Positions 48,384-57,089 of a stretch of DNA of 64,000 nt are shown here, one piece after another. The DNA lies in contig NZ_VIRW01000002.1 in NCBI RefSeq assembly GCF_009760905.1, forward strand, positions 62,001 through 126,000, written 5' to 3'. How positions within the stretch are numbered: position 1 is the stretch's first letter; every line of letters starts with the position of its first letter. The notes beneath the pieces are model-generated. The model searched no databases, had not been told where the DNA came from, and saw nothing but the letters and a program-made list of their open reading frames with translations. Made by a program: the position numbers and the translations under genes. The stretch comes from Chitinibacter sp. GC72. Its GTDB lineage: Bacteria > Pseudomonadota > Gammaproteobacteria > Burkholderiales > Chitinibacteraceae.

Positions 48384-51263
48384 TTAGCGTTTAACTCCGT
48401 ACACTTTGCCGTTTGGCAGAGTCAGAGTCACGTTAGTTGGTACTGGCATTGGCATGAAAATGCGCATACCGATGGTGATGGTTTTACCTGGACCGAAGTC
48501 AGTTACACCCCACGTTGTACCTACAGTGCCTTGTTTCAGTTGGTAAGCTGGACGATGGAAGGCGTTTGGCAGACCACCTACGTTACCGACTTTGTTAGAA
48601 GCTACTGTTGCAGACCAAGTACCACCGCTGTAGATATCAACCAGATTCTCGATACCTTTACCCGCTGGTGGAGCGTATGGTTTCAAGAACTCAACTGTTG
48701 ACGAAGTCAGTGGTGTTGATGGCGCTACGTCGAACGCAACTTTTGCACCAGTCAGATCAACGTTTGAATTGTTTTTCAATTTCAAACCGATCTGGATTGG
48801 GTAGTTGTCTTCACCTTTAGGCAAGAAACCAACCAGGTCTACTGATACATCGAGTGTCTCAGCTGGCTGAACGAAAGCTTCGTCGCCTGCTTTGATACCA
48901 TATGGCGTTGCATTTTTCAGCATTGTGCCGGCCAGTGAAGTCAGCGTGCTACCGAAGTAGTAGTGACCCAGACCATTCTGTGCTGGTGTGCTGTAGTCAC
49001 CTGCCAGCTCCCAGAACATGATACCGCCAGCGCCTTGATCGATTGCGTACTGAACTTTCGCTTTGAACGATTTTTCATTTTCAGTCGACAAGAACACTTT
49101 CGTCGTTGGGTTCCACAACCAAGAAGACTGAGCGATGTCATCGTAGTTTTCTACGTAAGTGCCACGAACTTTAGATTCTGGCTTGCTCAGATCATGGCCA
49201 TAGATACCAACGTATGGTGTTGGCAAGCCATCACGCAAGTTGTTGGCGTGCCACAGCGGGTTAGCACCAGCAAACATTTCTTTGCCATCTGCGCCCAAGT
49301 CAAACCACAGGTTGTCGATACCTTGCGCACCGAAGCCGCATGGAGCGCCAGCTTTCGGGCTCAAAGCGTCTGGACCCAGGTTGCCGCCAGTACCGTTGTA
49401 GCAAGTTTTCTGATCGGCAACAGCTGCAGTACCCCACAGACCATTAGTGCCGCCAGTTACGTTTTGCCAGCCACGAGTGTAGTAAGGCAGACCGATATTG
49501 ATACGACCACCTGCCAGAGCAGTACGGAAGTATTTGTATGACCAGTCGATGTTCAGGTAACCCTGAGCATTGTAGTACTTGCCATCACCTGCAGTGTCGT
49601 AGATCTTAGCGTCAGCGATTTCGCTGTCTTTACCTGTATCGTAGAGCGCAGCATTGTGACCTACGAAGTGGTTCCATGCGCCATGCAAGTCATAGCTCAT
49701 GATGTTCACGAAATCGAGGTATTTAAGGGCTTGGAAGCCTTCAAAACCACGCAACAGGTAACCTGACGATGGAGATGCAATCGTCAGTTGGTAGTATTTG
49801 CCAGAAGCTGCAGAAGCTTTATCCAACTCTAGACGCAGAGTCTTCATCAAAGCCATGTAGCCATCCCACAACTTGCCGCGATGTTTGTTCGCGATCTTCC
49901 AGTCATCTGGGCTACCCGCGTCAGACATTGAAGTTGGGTATTCGTAGTCGATATCGATACCGTCTAGGCCGTATTTAACCGCAAATTCAGCCGCAGACTT
50001 AGCGAAGGTATTGATACGATCTTGACGAACTGCACCAGTTACTTCATCCACCGTCAACGAGTAGAAACCACCGCTTGCAACGCGCTTGCCGTCTTCACCG
50101 AAGTAGCCACCAGTTTCAGCCCAACCGCCAACAGACAGCAGCAGTTTCACGCCTTTAGGATCAGCATGCTTGTTCAGCATGTTGAAGTGACCCTTGAACG
50201 GCAGTGTTGGATCCAGTGCGTATTTAGGACCTTTTGAATCCCAGTTCATGCCAGTAGCGGCATTGTTCGGGCCGTCAGCACCAACCGATACTTTCCAGTC
50301 TTTATCAATGTGCGCAAATGCGTAGTTGACGTGAGTGATGTCGTTCCAAGGCACATCAGCCGCCAAGTAAGCTGGCTGACCGTTTGCGCCATTACGCCAG
50401 CTAGTGAAGTAACCGATGCTACGGCGTTTCATGCCATTAGCCAGTTTTTCACGACCTGCTGTGTCGTAAGCATCACAGTATGGCACGTTCGCAACTTCAG
50501 ACACCAAGCCTGTTGGGCGGCACTGATCTTGGCCGCCAACCACTGGAGGCGTCGCTGTTGGAGTTGGCGTTGGGCCAACTGGTGTTGCTGTTGGTGTTGC
50601 AGTAACCACTGGCGTTGCAGTTGGAGTCACAACTGGCGTTGCCGTTGGCGTTGGTGTTGGGCCAACTGGCGTAGCGGTAGGCGTCACAACTGGCGTTGCA
50701 GTCGGTTTGGCCGTTGGCGTCGCAGTTACAACTGGAGAAGCAGTAGGTGTTGGCGTTGCGTTGGTGGTACCGCACTCACCTTCATATTTCCAAGGGCCCC
50801 ACTGGTCGGTAGCAGAAGGCGCCTGGCCTTGCGTCCACCATTTTGCAGAGAATTTTTTGCCGTTATAAGCAACAACCTGAGCGCCTGTATAGGCAGTCGT
50901 CGCATTCCAGGCAGCAACATTGTCACAACCGGCAACCGGGCCTACTGGCGTTGCAGTAGGAGCAGCTGTTGGCGCTGTAGTTGGGCCTACTGGCGTAGCC
51001 GTTGGCGCAACAGTCGATTGTGGTGTAGCAGTTGCAGTCGCAGCGCCAACCAGTTTCCACAGTGTTGGTGTGGTATCAGGGGTCCAGCCAGCACCAACAT
51101 AGGCAGTGTGTGTCACCAAAGCAGAGTAATCACTGCCTTTGTGGCTCACAACCGTGCCAGCGCTGTAGGTAGTGCCTTCTTGCCACGCAGGCGCTGCATA
51201 AGCATAAGCAGCGAACATTGCGACTGGCATAGCAGCAAGTGCAAGACGATTAATACGGGACAT
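48384..51263 (-). CDS. Large secreted GH18 chitinase with two CBM5/12 modules and a ChiC-like C-terminal domain
   Basis: A 959-residue extracellular chitinase. Order: signal peptide (1-23), CBM5/12 (about 25-70), Thr/Pro linker, second CBM5/12 (about 112-168), a long linker of PTATP-type repeats (about 170-245), the GH18 catalytic barrel (about 270-780) with GLDGIDIDYEYP (catalytic Glu441), and a C-terminal roughly 175-residue beta-rich domain like that of ChiA-type chitinases of Vibrio (FLPKGEDNYPIQIGLKLKNN). GGAGGAG precedes the start. The two CBMs resemble those of the neighbouring chitinase, but the catalytic domains differ, so the pair is not a simple duplication. Confidence 0.94.
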   Translation of the reverse strand: MSRINRLALAAMPVAMFAAYAYAAPAWQEGTTYSAGTVVSHKGSDYSALVTHTAYVGAGWTPDTTPTLWKLVGAATATATPQSTVAPTATPVGPTTAPTAAPTATPVGPVAGCDNVAAWNATTAYTGAQVVAYNGKKFSAKWWTQGQAPSATDQWGPWKYEGECGTTNATPTPTASPVVTATPTAKPTATPVVTPTATPVGPTPTPTATPVVTPTATPVVTATPTATPVGPTPTPTATPPVVGGQDQCRPTGLVSEVANVPYCDAYDTAGREKLANGMKRRSIGYFTSWRNGANGQPAYLAADVPWNDITHVNYAFAHIDKDWKVSVGADGPNNAATGMNWDSKGPKYALDPTLPFKGHFNMLNKHADPKGVKLLLSVGGWAETGGYFGEDGKRVASGGFYSLTVDEVTGAVRQDRINTFAKSAAEFAVKYGLDGIDIDYEYPTSMSDAGSPDDWKIANKHRGKLWDGYMALMKTLRLELDKASAASGKYYQLTIASPSSGYLLRGFEGFQALKYLDFVNIMSYDLHGAWNHFVGHNAALYDTGKDSEIADAKIYDTAGDGKYYNAQGYLNIDWSYKYFRTALAGGRINIGLPYYTRGWQNVTGGTNGLWGTAAVADQKTCYNGTGGNLGPDALSPKAGAPCGFGAQGIDNLWFDLGADGKEMFAGANPLWHANNLRDGLPTPYVGIYGHDLSKPESKVRGTYVENYDDIAQSSWLWNPTTKVFLSTENEKSFKAKVQYAIDQGAGGIMFWELAGDYSTPAQNGLGHYYFGSTLTSLAGTMLKNATPYGIKAGDEAFVQPAETLDVSVDLVGFLPKGEDNYPIQIGLKLKNNSNVDLTGAKVAFDVAPSTPLTSSTVEFLKPYAPPAGKGIENLVDIYSGGTWSATVASNKVGNVGGLPNAFHRPAYQLKQGTVGTTWGVTDFGPGKTITIGMRIFMPMPVPTNVTLTLPNGKVYGVKR

Positions 51264-51413
51264 TAAAGTCTCCTCCGATTTATAAATGGCATTGACGCTA
51301 GGAGTTAAGTGGTCTTGACTGCTAGGCGCCTGCTTGTCACCCTTTTGTAAGAATTGGGCGATTCTCTACGCTAGACCTGTTCACCAAAAAGCAAACCAGT
51401 ACCAGTGAGAATG

Positions 51414-51442
51414 ATTAATCACCATGCCGTTTTTCTTGTCAA
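51414..51442 (-). promoter_or_regulatory. Promoter of the second chitinase gene
   Basis: Minus strand: TTGACA (51442-51437), 17-bp spacer, ATTAAT (51419-51414). GGGTGTTGACAAG, AAAACG and GATTAAT match the promoter at 47495-47523 at the same relative positions. Confidence 0.7.
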
Positions 51443-51574
51443 CACCCCATTTTTCGACTGTGAAGTACTGCACGTAGCAAAATTTCATTCGACTACAAAA
51501 TCAGAATCAAACCCACCGCCGCCAAATGCTGCATCGCATCATTTAATCAGCATCTTAATGATTTTTATAGGTTT

Positions 51575-51601
51575 TATTGCAGCATAAAAAATGCTGCAAT
51601 A
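51575..51601. promoter_or_regulatory. Perfect 11-bp inverted repeat upstream of the chitinase promoter
   Basis: TATTGCAGCAT (51575-51585), a five-A spacer, and ATGCTGCAATA (51591-51601). It lies about 135 bp upstream of the -35 box. It may be an operator or a hairpin; its A/T-rich setting and lack of genes favour a protein site. Confidence 0.5.
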
Positions 51602-51926
51602 CATCATTAGCATCATCTGATGTAGCTTAGACAGAAAATAACAGGTAGTTTCAAGCGAAAATTTTATTAAAAAAAAGACACTTTCAATCCACGTCGCCTG
51701 CACGGCCTGGCGGCACTTCCTGGCGTAAAAAACAAAATTTACTTGAAACTTTCTTTTTCGCTTTCCCTAGGGTTTCTACTTACGTGCCAAAATGGCTGTC
51801 AGCATAGTGGTATTAGAAAACAATGAAATTCTCACGTCATTCCCTTGGCGCTGGTCCTACGCACATCGCCTTGCTCGCCGATGAATCAGCAAGGGCAAAT
51901 TGCCGGAGCATTTAATCGCCCATCTC

Positions 51927-51949
51927 GCGCATGTATATATATACAGCGC
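51927..51949. promoter_or_regulatory. TA-rich palindrome upstream of queD
   Basis: TGTATATATATACA (51932-51945) is a perfect 14-bp palindrome flanked by GCGC on both sides (51927-51930 and 51946-51949), with one extra A on the left. It is a candidate operator, about 135 bp before queD. Confidence 0.45.
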
Positions 51950-52084
51950 GAACTACGCTGGGCTTCATCGAAAAATTCGCCACAGCGCGATGACAAACCC
52001 ATCGTCAACCGACCCTAGGACAATCTCGGCTTGCCCGAATCCGGAGCATCTGATAAAACCGTGCCTCAAGCTTGGAAATGAAAA

Positions 52085-52684
52085 ATGCTGATTCGTAAAC
52101 TGTTTAAATTTGAAAACGCCCACATCGTGCGCAACTGCTCGTCCGAGCGCTGCCGCACATCGATTCACGGCCACAGCTATAAAGTGGAAGTGTTGCTGGA
52201 AGCCACCGCACTCGATCACGGGCAGATGGTTTATGACTTTGGCCTGATGAAGGGCACGATACGCGATGTGATCGACGCTTTTGATCATGCCGTGTGTTTC
52301 TGGGATCGTGATGACGCCGAATACATCCGGCTGTGCAAACAGTTTTCGGCGCGCTGGATTTCCATGCCGGTCTCACCCTCTGCCGAGCAGTTTGCCCGCC
52401 TGTTTTTCGTGATCATTGACCAGATTCTGACGCAGACCATCATGGCCAACGGGGAAGCCGATGTGCGTCTGCACTCGATTATTGCGCACGAAACCGACAC
52501 CGGCTACGCGCAAGCGTTCCGGGAAGATGCCTACAACCCCAGAATGGGGCTGATCGCACTGCAGGATATTGAATTCTCGGCGCAATGCCAGCAGGAATGG
52601 CATGACCCGCTGATGTATCAGAAGCTGCTGACCGCCGGCCAATTTAGCAATCCTGCCGTACCGCTTCAAGTACAGCCTTCATAG
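52085..52684 (+). CDS. queD: 6-carboxytetrahydropterin synthase family protein (QueD/PTPS)
   Basis: A 199-residue member of the PTPS/QueD family, which makes 6-carboxytetrahydropterin for queuosine. The zinc ligands are visible as the early FENAHI histidine and the SIHGHSY pair. The catalytic cysteine region reads CRTSIHGH, one residue longer than the common CxxxHGH. YDFGLMKGTIRDVIDAFDH carries the family Asp/His relay. It is about 60-70 residues longer than standard QueD, with an insertion around residues 80-130 and a C-terminal extension. No other queuosine genes are nearby. Confidence 0.8.
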   Translation: MLIRKLFKFENAHIVRNCSSERCRTSIHGHSYKVEVLLEATALDHGQMVYDFGLMKGTIRDVIDAFDHAVCFWDRDDAEYIRLCKQFSARWISMPVSPSAEQFARLFFVIIDQILTQTIMANGEADVRLHSIIAHETDTGYAQAFREDAYNPRMGLIALQDIEFSAQCQQEWHDPLMYQKLLTAGQFSNPAVPLQVQPS

Positions 52685-52733
52685 GGTATAGGTCTGCAGA
52701 GCAACCAGGATCTATCCTGCAGAGCAATACCCC
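52684..52733 (-). repeat. 50-bp dispersed repeat, copy 5
   Basis: On the minus strand GGGGTATTGC to TATACCC, 50 bp. On the plus strand its edge GGGTAT begins with the last base of the queD stop codon TAG. An internal CTGCAGAG/CTCTGCAG pairing is also present (about 52693-52724). Confidence 0.7.
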
Positions 52734-52849
52734 ACCAAGGCAAACCCAAGCAGGACAAAGGGCAAAACAGCGCAAGGCTTCAAGCAGAAATCCGGGGATT
52801 TGGGCGGCAGGTGCGCCGCCTTGAAAAGCCTGGCACGGATCGCGCAGCC

Positions 52850-53953
52850 CTACTCGTTGCCCCCCGAGTCGCCCAGCAAAAAGCAGATCAGCAAGGCCAG
52901 CGCGCCAAACGGCCAGATATCACCAATCACCTGAGCCAGCCCGCTAAAGTGCTGCAAATGCCCGTACTGCCACTTGAACAGCGGTAAGGTGGCCGATAAT
53001 TGCGGGCTTAATGGCCAGATCATGCTCACCACCGTCGCCAAGCTGAGGCAGGCCACCGCCAGAACCGCCCGATAGCGCCGTCGCAACGTCCAGGCGGCCA
53101 GCAGAATCAAGCTACCACACAGCCCGCCCAGCACAATATTCAGATTAAGCCAGACAAAAAACTGCTCAGGCTTGAGTAGCATGCCGGCAAAAGCCATTTT
53201 CAGCGCCAGCGCCAGACCAAGTACCAGACTGATTACACGCGGAATATCGCGCCCGTACGCCAGCAGCACCGACACATACAGGCCAACCCCCGCCAGATTG
53301 AGCATCATGCCGCCTGCTTCGAGCAAGCGCAGAAACAGCGCCGCATCGGCCATTGGCGCAACAAAGGGCTGCGGCAAGCCACGCGGCTCGACCACCACAC
53401 CCAGATAAGGCTGCGTCGGGTCAAGCTGCGACACAAACCATAGCACCAGCCAGACCAGCCCCCACTCCATCACCCGGCCAGTGGCCAGATATTCATGCCG
53501 GAAAATCAGCCAGCGCTGCACCCAGCGGCGGCTGCGCAAAATCAGGCCAATCACAACGCCTATCGCACCACCCAGCGTATTACTCAGAATATCCAGATTG
53601 GACGCCACGCGGCCGGGCAGAAATTGCTGCAAAAACTCGACGCTCGATGAAACCAGTGCGCAGCAGAGCAAAGCCAGCAGCGAGGCCAGCATGCGCCGCC
53701 GGAACATCAGCACCAGACCAAATCCGAGCGGAATATAGGCCAGCACATTAATCGCATTGTCAAAAACGGTGGCGTAATACGGCAGCGGATAGGTGAAAAA
53801 CGCCAATACCGGCTCGCCGGTAAAGCGCCAATTACTAAACGGAAACAGACTGACAATCAGCACCACCAGCAGCGACACCAGCACAAAAAACGGTGAAATG
53901 CGGGTCGGTTCGGCTTGACGTGCCAGATAGCGGATAGGAGTAAGACGGGGCAT
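52850..53953 (-). CDS. VanZ-family membrane protein
   Basis: A 367-residue integral membrane protein with about nine hydrophobic segments. The N-terminal 150 residues match the VanZ-like domain: DNAINVLAYIPLGFGLVL, SSVEFLQQFLPGRVASNLDI, and NTLGGAIGVVIGLIL. The C-terminal half is an extra membrane region. VanZ-like proteins are widespread, mostly of unknown role; this is no evidence of glycopeptide resistance. Confidence 0.85.
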   Translation of the reverse strand: MPRLTPIRYLARQAEPTRISPFFVLVSLLVVLIVSLFPFSNWRFTGEPVLAFFTYPLPYYATVFDNAINVLAYIPLGFGLVLMFRRRMLASLLALLCCALVSSSVEFLQQFLPGRVASNLDILSNTLGGAIGVVIGLILRSRRWVQRWLIFRHEYLATGRVMEWGLVWLVLWFVSQLDPTQPYLGVVVEPRGLPQPFVAPMADAALFLRLLEAGGMMLNLAGVGLYVSVLLAYGRDIPRVISLVLGLALALKMAFAGMLLKPEQFFVWLNLNIVLGGLCGSLILLAAWTLRRRYRAVLAVACLSLATVVSMIWPLSPQLSATLPLFKWQYGHLQHFSGLAQVIGDIWPFGALALLICFLLGDSGGNE

Positions 53954-53985
53954 AGGGGCTGTTGCAGTTGGCTTAATGAATTCCC

Positions 53986-54102
53986 ATGAATTCCATTCGT
54001 GCTGATGTTGATCTGAAACCTGTTTGGTCTGAAATCAGTCCCAAAGCGGATGGCACCGCGATTGATACCGCCATTCCGCCAGCAGGCATCGATAGCCCCT
54101 AG
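53986..54102 (+). CDS. Possible 38-codon small ORF
   Basis: An ATG-to-TAG frame with plausible amino-acid make-up (VDLKPVWSEISPKADG), placed between the divergent VanZ start and the potF terminator. No ribosome site precedes it, and I know no family. It could be chance. Confidence 0.2.
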   Translation: MNSIRADVDLKPVWSEISPKADGTAIDTAIPPAGIDSP

Positions 54103-54113
54103 GGATTTCAGTA

Positions 54114-54136
54114 AAAACGGGGGCTTTCGCCCCCGC
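54114..54136 (-). terminator. Intrinsic terminator after the polyamine-binding protein gene
   Basis: On the minus strand CGGGGGC, a GAAA tetraloop and GCCCCCG are followed by TTTTT. Confidence 0.85.
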
Positions 54137-54146
54137 CTTTTGCCGA

Positions 54147-55214
54147 TTACTTGGCAGTTTTAACTTGCGTCCACATCCGGTTCAAATCGCGCAGTGCCTT
54201 GCCTTCCAGCGCAGTCAACTGCTGCAATTTCTTCATTTGCTCGGCCGATGGGAAGACCGCCGAGTTTTGCTTCATTTCCGGCTTCACAAACGGCGCAGCT
54301 GCCGCATTCGGTGTACCTGTACCAATCATATTGGTCAGCTCGGACGCGTTTTTGCCGTCGAGCATAAAGTTGACAAACTTGGCAGCCAGATCAGGACGTG
54401 GCGCGGTTTTGAGCACCACCATGCTATCGAGCGACAGGGTATTGCCTTCTTTTTGCAGGCCATACGCCACGCCAAAATTACGTTTGGCCGCTTTGGCATC
54501 GATATTGGCCTGGAACATATCGCTGGAGTAACCGTGCGCCACCCAGATATTGCCTAGCGTCAGCTCTTTGATATAACTCTGGGCATTGAATGCCGCCCAG
54601 AATGGCTTGGCTTTAATAATGGTTTCCTGCGCTTTTTTCCACTCTTCCGGTTTGGTCGAATTGGCCGAGTAGCCGTTATACATCAGCGCGGCGGCAAAGA
54701 CTTCACGGCTGTCGTCCAGCACAGTGACCTTGCCTTTGATTTTGGCCAGCACGGCCGGATCAAAAATAATCGCCCATGACGAAGGGTTAATCCCCAGCTC
54801 TTTGATTTTCTTGTCGTTGTAGCCAACCAGCGTGGTGCTGAATGAATAGGGCAGAGAGTATTTATTACCCTGATCAAACTGGGTATTCATAAAGGCCGGG
54901 CTAACATTTTTGGCGTTTGCCAGTTTGCTTTTGTCCAGTGGCTGCAGCAGATTCTGCTTGATCATTGGCGGAATCGCAAAGCCGGTCGGAATCACAACAT
55001 CATAGCCTTTGGCGCCAGCAGCGAGCTTGGCCAGCATTTCTTCCATGGCGCCGTAATAGTCTTGTACTACGCGGCATTTGCAGCTTTTCTCGAAATTCTT
55101 GACGGTTTCCGGGGCAATATAATTATTCCAGTTGTACAGGTGCAGCACATCTTCAGCCTGGGCGGTATGAACCGTACCGGCAGCCAGCATCAAGGCCAAT
55201 AATACTTTCTTCAT
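54147..55214 (-). CDS. potF: Polyamine ABC transporter substrate-binding protein (PotD/PotF family)
   Basis: A periplasmic binding protein that delivers putrescine or spermidine to the membrane permeases. The signal peptide ends TVHTAQA (residues 14-20). The mature start VLHLYNWNNYIAPETVKNFE is the family hallmark; GYDVVIPTGFAIPPMIKQ and LPYSFSTTLVGYN line the binding cleft. Length 355 residues. It lies downstream of the permease and ATPase genes but behind a terminator, so it is probably transcribed at a different level. Putrescine versus spermidine cannot be decided. Confidence 0.9.
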   Translation of the reverse strand: MKKVLLALMLAAGTVHTAQAEDVLHLYNWNNYIAPETVKNFEKSCKCRVVQDYYGAMEEMLAKLAAGAKGYDVVIPTGFAIPPMIKQNLLQPLDKSKLANAKNVSPAFMNTQFDQGNKYSLPYSFSTTLVGYNDKKIKELGINPSSWAIIFDPAVLAKIKGKVTVLDDSREVFAAALMYNGYSANSTKPEEWKKAQETIIKAKPFWAAFNAQSYIKELTLGNIWVAHGYSSDMFQANIDAKAAKRNFGVAYGLQKEGNTLSLDSMVVLKTAPRPDLAAKFVNFMLDGKNASELTNMIGTGTPNAAAAPFVKPEMKQNSAVFPSAEQMKKLQQLTALEGKALRDLNRMWTQVKTAK

Positions 55215-55332
55215 TTGGTCACCATTAATTGGATGGGAAATTGAATCTTGGCTACCCCAAGAGCCCAGAATTATGCCATGAAAACCCGGCCGGGCTTTTC
55301 AATTGTGATCCCTTGTGTGTTTTTCCGACACC

Positions 55333-55368
55333 CAATAAAAAGCAGCGCCGAGGCGCTGCTTTTTATTG
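55333..55368. terminator. Terminator hairpin between potC and potF
   Basis: AATAAAAAGCAGCGCC and GGCGCTGCTTTTTATT form a perfect stem, active in either direction. It separates the permease/ATPase genes from the binding-protein gene. Confidence 0.8.
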
Positions 55369-55381
55369 CCAGATCAATCAC

Positions 55382-56158
55382 TTACTCGGCACGCAGCGCA
55401 CTGGGTGCCAATTTGCTCGCCAACAGAATCAGGCACAATGTCAGCACCATTAGCAAGGTGGAAACCGCGTTCACTTCCGGCGTTACCGCGATGCGGATCA
55501 TTGAATAGATCTGCAATGGCAGCGTCGATGCCCCCGCGCCTGCGGTAAAGAAGGTAATGACAAAATCGTCAATCGACAACGTAAAAGCCATCAGCGCGCC
55601 GGCAATAATCCCCGGCATAATCAGCGGCATCGTGACCAGACGGAAGGCCTGCACCGGCGTCGCCCCCAGATCACGCGCGGCCTCAACCAGCGATTCATCC
55701 ATGCCTTGCAGGCGTGAGCGCACGACAATCGCGACAAAGCCGATACAAAAGGCGATATGCGCCAAGGCCACCGATACCAAGCCCAGTGTCATATTGAGCA
55801 TCACGAAGAAGATCAGCAAAGAGACGCCCATCAAAATCTCGGGGATCGCAATCGGCGTCAGCACCAACAGCGGCAACAGACGCAGCTTGTATTTATGCAT
55901 CGCCAAACCAGCGAGCGTACCCAATACCGTCGCGCACACACTGGTGACAATCGCAATCAGCAATGAATTGCGCGCCGCCACCAGCATCTGCTCGTTTTTG
56001 AACAGCATGTCGTACCATTTAAAGGTAAAACCCACCCACTCGGCATTGAGCTTGGAATCATTAAATGAATACACCACGACAATAATCAGCGGCACATACA
56101 GAAATGCATAGGCCAACAGCGCTGCTGCCCAGAGCCATTTGGATTGCTTAGAGTGCAT
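55382..56158 (-). CDS. potC: Polyamine ABC transporter permease (PotC/PotI family)
   Basis: The second membrane subunit of the importer, 258 residues, with about six membrane helices. The EAA loop that contacts the ATPase reads LVEAARDLGATPVQAFRLV. VVYSFNDSKLNAEW at the N terminus is typical of PotC. I chose the ATG at 56158, preceded by GGAGG, over the frame's earlier ATG at 56173. It overlaps the potB stop by 11 bp. Confidence 0.92.
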   Translation of the reverse strand: MHSKQSKWLWAAALLAYAFLYVPLIIVVVYSFNDSKLNAEWVGFTFKWYDMLFKNEQMLVAARNSLLIAIVTSVCATVLGTLAGLAMHKYKLRLLPLLVLTPIAIPEILMGVSLLIFFVMLNMTLGLVSVALAHIAFCIGFVAIVVRSRLQGMDESLVEAARDLGATPVQAFRLVTMPLIMPGIIAGALMAFTLSIDDFVITFFTAGAGASTLPLQIYSMIRIAVTPEVNAVSTLLMVLTLCLILLASKLAPSALRAE

Positions 56159-57077
56159 TGCGCTTGCCTCCACGACCGATCAGGGCGGCAAAGCCCGCCA
56201 AAAGCAGCACTGCCAGCGTCAGCATAATCGACAGCACCGAGCCAAACGGCCAGTCGCGGCTATCGAGGAACTGCTGTTTAATTAAGTTACCAATCATAAT
56301 GCCGTCGGTGCCGCCCACCAGATCGGGTACGGCAAACATGCCCAGCGCCGGAATAAAGACCAGCGCCGCACCCGCCCATACCCCCGGGAGGGATAGCGGC
56401 CAAGTGATCTTCCAGAAACGCTGCCAGCCCGATGCCCCCAGATCTTGTGCAGCATCCAGTAAGGCCATATCGTGTTTTTCCAGATTGGCGTACAGCGGCA
56501 GCACCATAAACGGCAGGTGTACATACACCAGCACAATAATCACCGCCACATGGCTAAACATCAGCTGCACCGGGCCAATACCAATCAGGCCCAGTACCTG
56601 ATTAATCGCCATGCTGAAATAACCTTGCGGGCCCAAAATAATCATCCACGCATAAACACGGATCAGGAAGTTACTCCAGAACGGCAAAATCACCAGCAGG
56701 ATCATCAGGTCGCGGTATTTTTTCGGGCTACGCGCAATCAGCCACGCCAGCGGATAGGCCATCGCCAGACAAATCAGCGTGGTAATTCCGGCATACCAGA
56801 ATGATTTGGCAAACAGCTCGACATAAATCGAGTCGGTAAAAAACAGGCCGAAATTTTCAAACGTCAGGTAATCGCGCCAGTTTTCCGCCGTCACCAGCAA
56901 TTCATTCGCGCCGGTGTCTGGGTTTGGCCCAATCAATGGCAACAAACCGCCGTAGTCGCCGGGGAAACGAAAGGCCGCGAAGGCCATGATCAGCGATGGG
57001 ATCGCAAAGAAAATGATCAGATACAGCAGCGGCGGCCCGGAAATGAGCCACTTGTTAATTCGATTGCTTTTCGCCAT
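56148..57077 (-). CDS. potB: Polyamine ABC transporter permease (PotB/PotH family)
   Basis: The first membrane subunit, 309 residues. The EAA loop is LLDAAQDLGASGWQRFWKI, followed by the family ITWPLSLPGVWAGAALVF. An insert between helices one and two (about 50-90) faces the periplasm. The gap to potA is 12 bp. Confidence 0.92.
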   Translation of the reverse strand: MAKSNRINKWLISGPPLLYLIIFFAIPSLIMAFAAFRFPGDYGGLLPLIGPNPDTGANELLVTAENWRDYLTFENFGLFFTDSIYVELFAKSFWYAGITTLICLAMAYPLAWLIARSPKKYRDLMILLVILPFWSNFLIRVYAWMIILGPQGYFSMAINQVLGLIGIGPVQLMFSHVAVIIVLVYVHLPFMVLPLYANLEKHDMALLDAAQDLGASGWQRFWKITWPLSLPGVWAGAALVFIPALGMFAVPDLVGGTDGIMIGNLIKQQFLDSRDWPFGSVLSIMLTLAVLLLAGFAALIGRGGKRNAL

Positions 57078-57089
57078 GACCGCCCGTCC

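Larger units (their letters stand above)
51264..52084. other. Regulatory gap between the second chitinase gene and queD
   Basis: No gene seen. From right to left it holds the queD upstream region with a TA-rich palindrome (51927-51949), the upstream element shared with the other chitinase gene (51799-51815), A/T-rich DNA with a perfect 11-bp inverted repeat (51575-51601) and a nearby ATGCTGCAT (51527), then the chitinase promoter (51414-51442) and a leader of about 143 nt. Confidence 0.6.

Noticed and set aside
50540-50760. Repetitive DNA in the chitinase linker, at first sight array-like
   Set aside because: It is the coding sequence of Thr/Pro-rich PTATP repeats; units vary in length, there are no spacers, and it is not a CRISPR array.
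50310-51266. 318-codon frame antisense to the second chitinase gene
   Set aside because: Arg/Trp/Ser-rich shadow of the CBM and Thr/Pro-linker coding sequence.
52850-53953. VanZ domain as a glycopeptide-resistance gene
   Set aside because: VanZ-like domains are common in unrelated membrane proteins, and no van genes are nearby.
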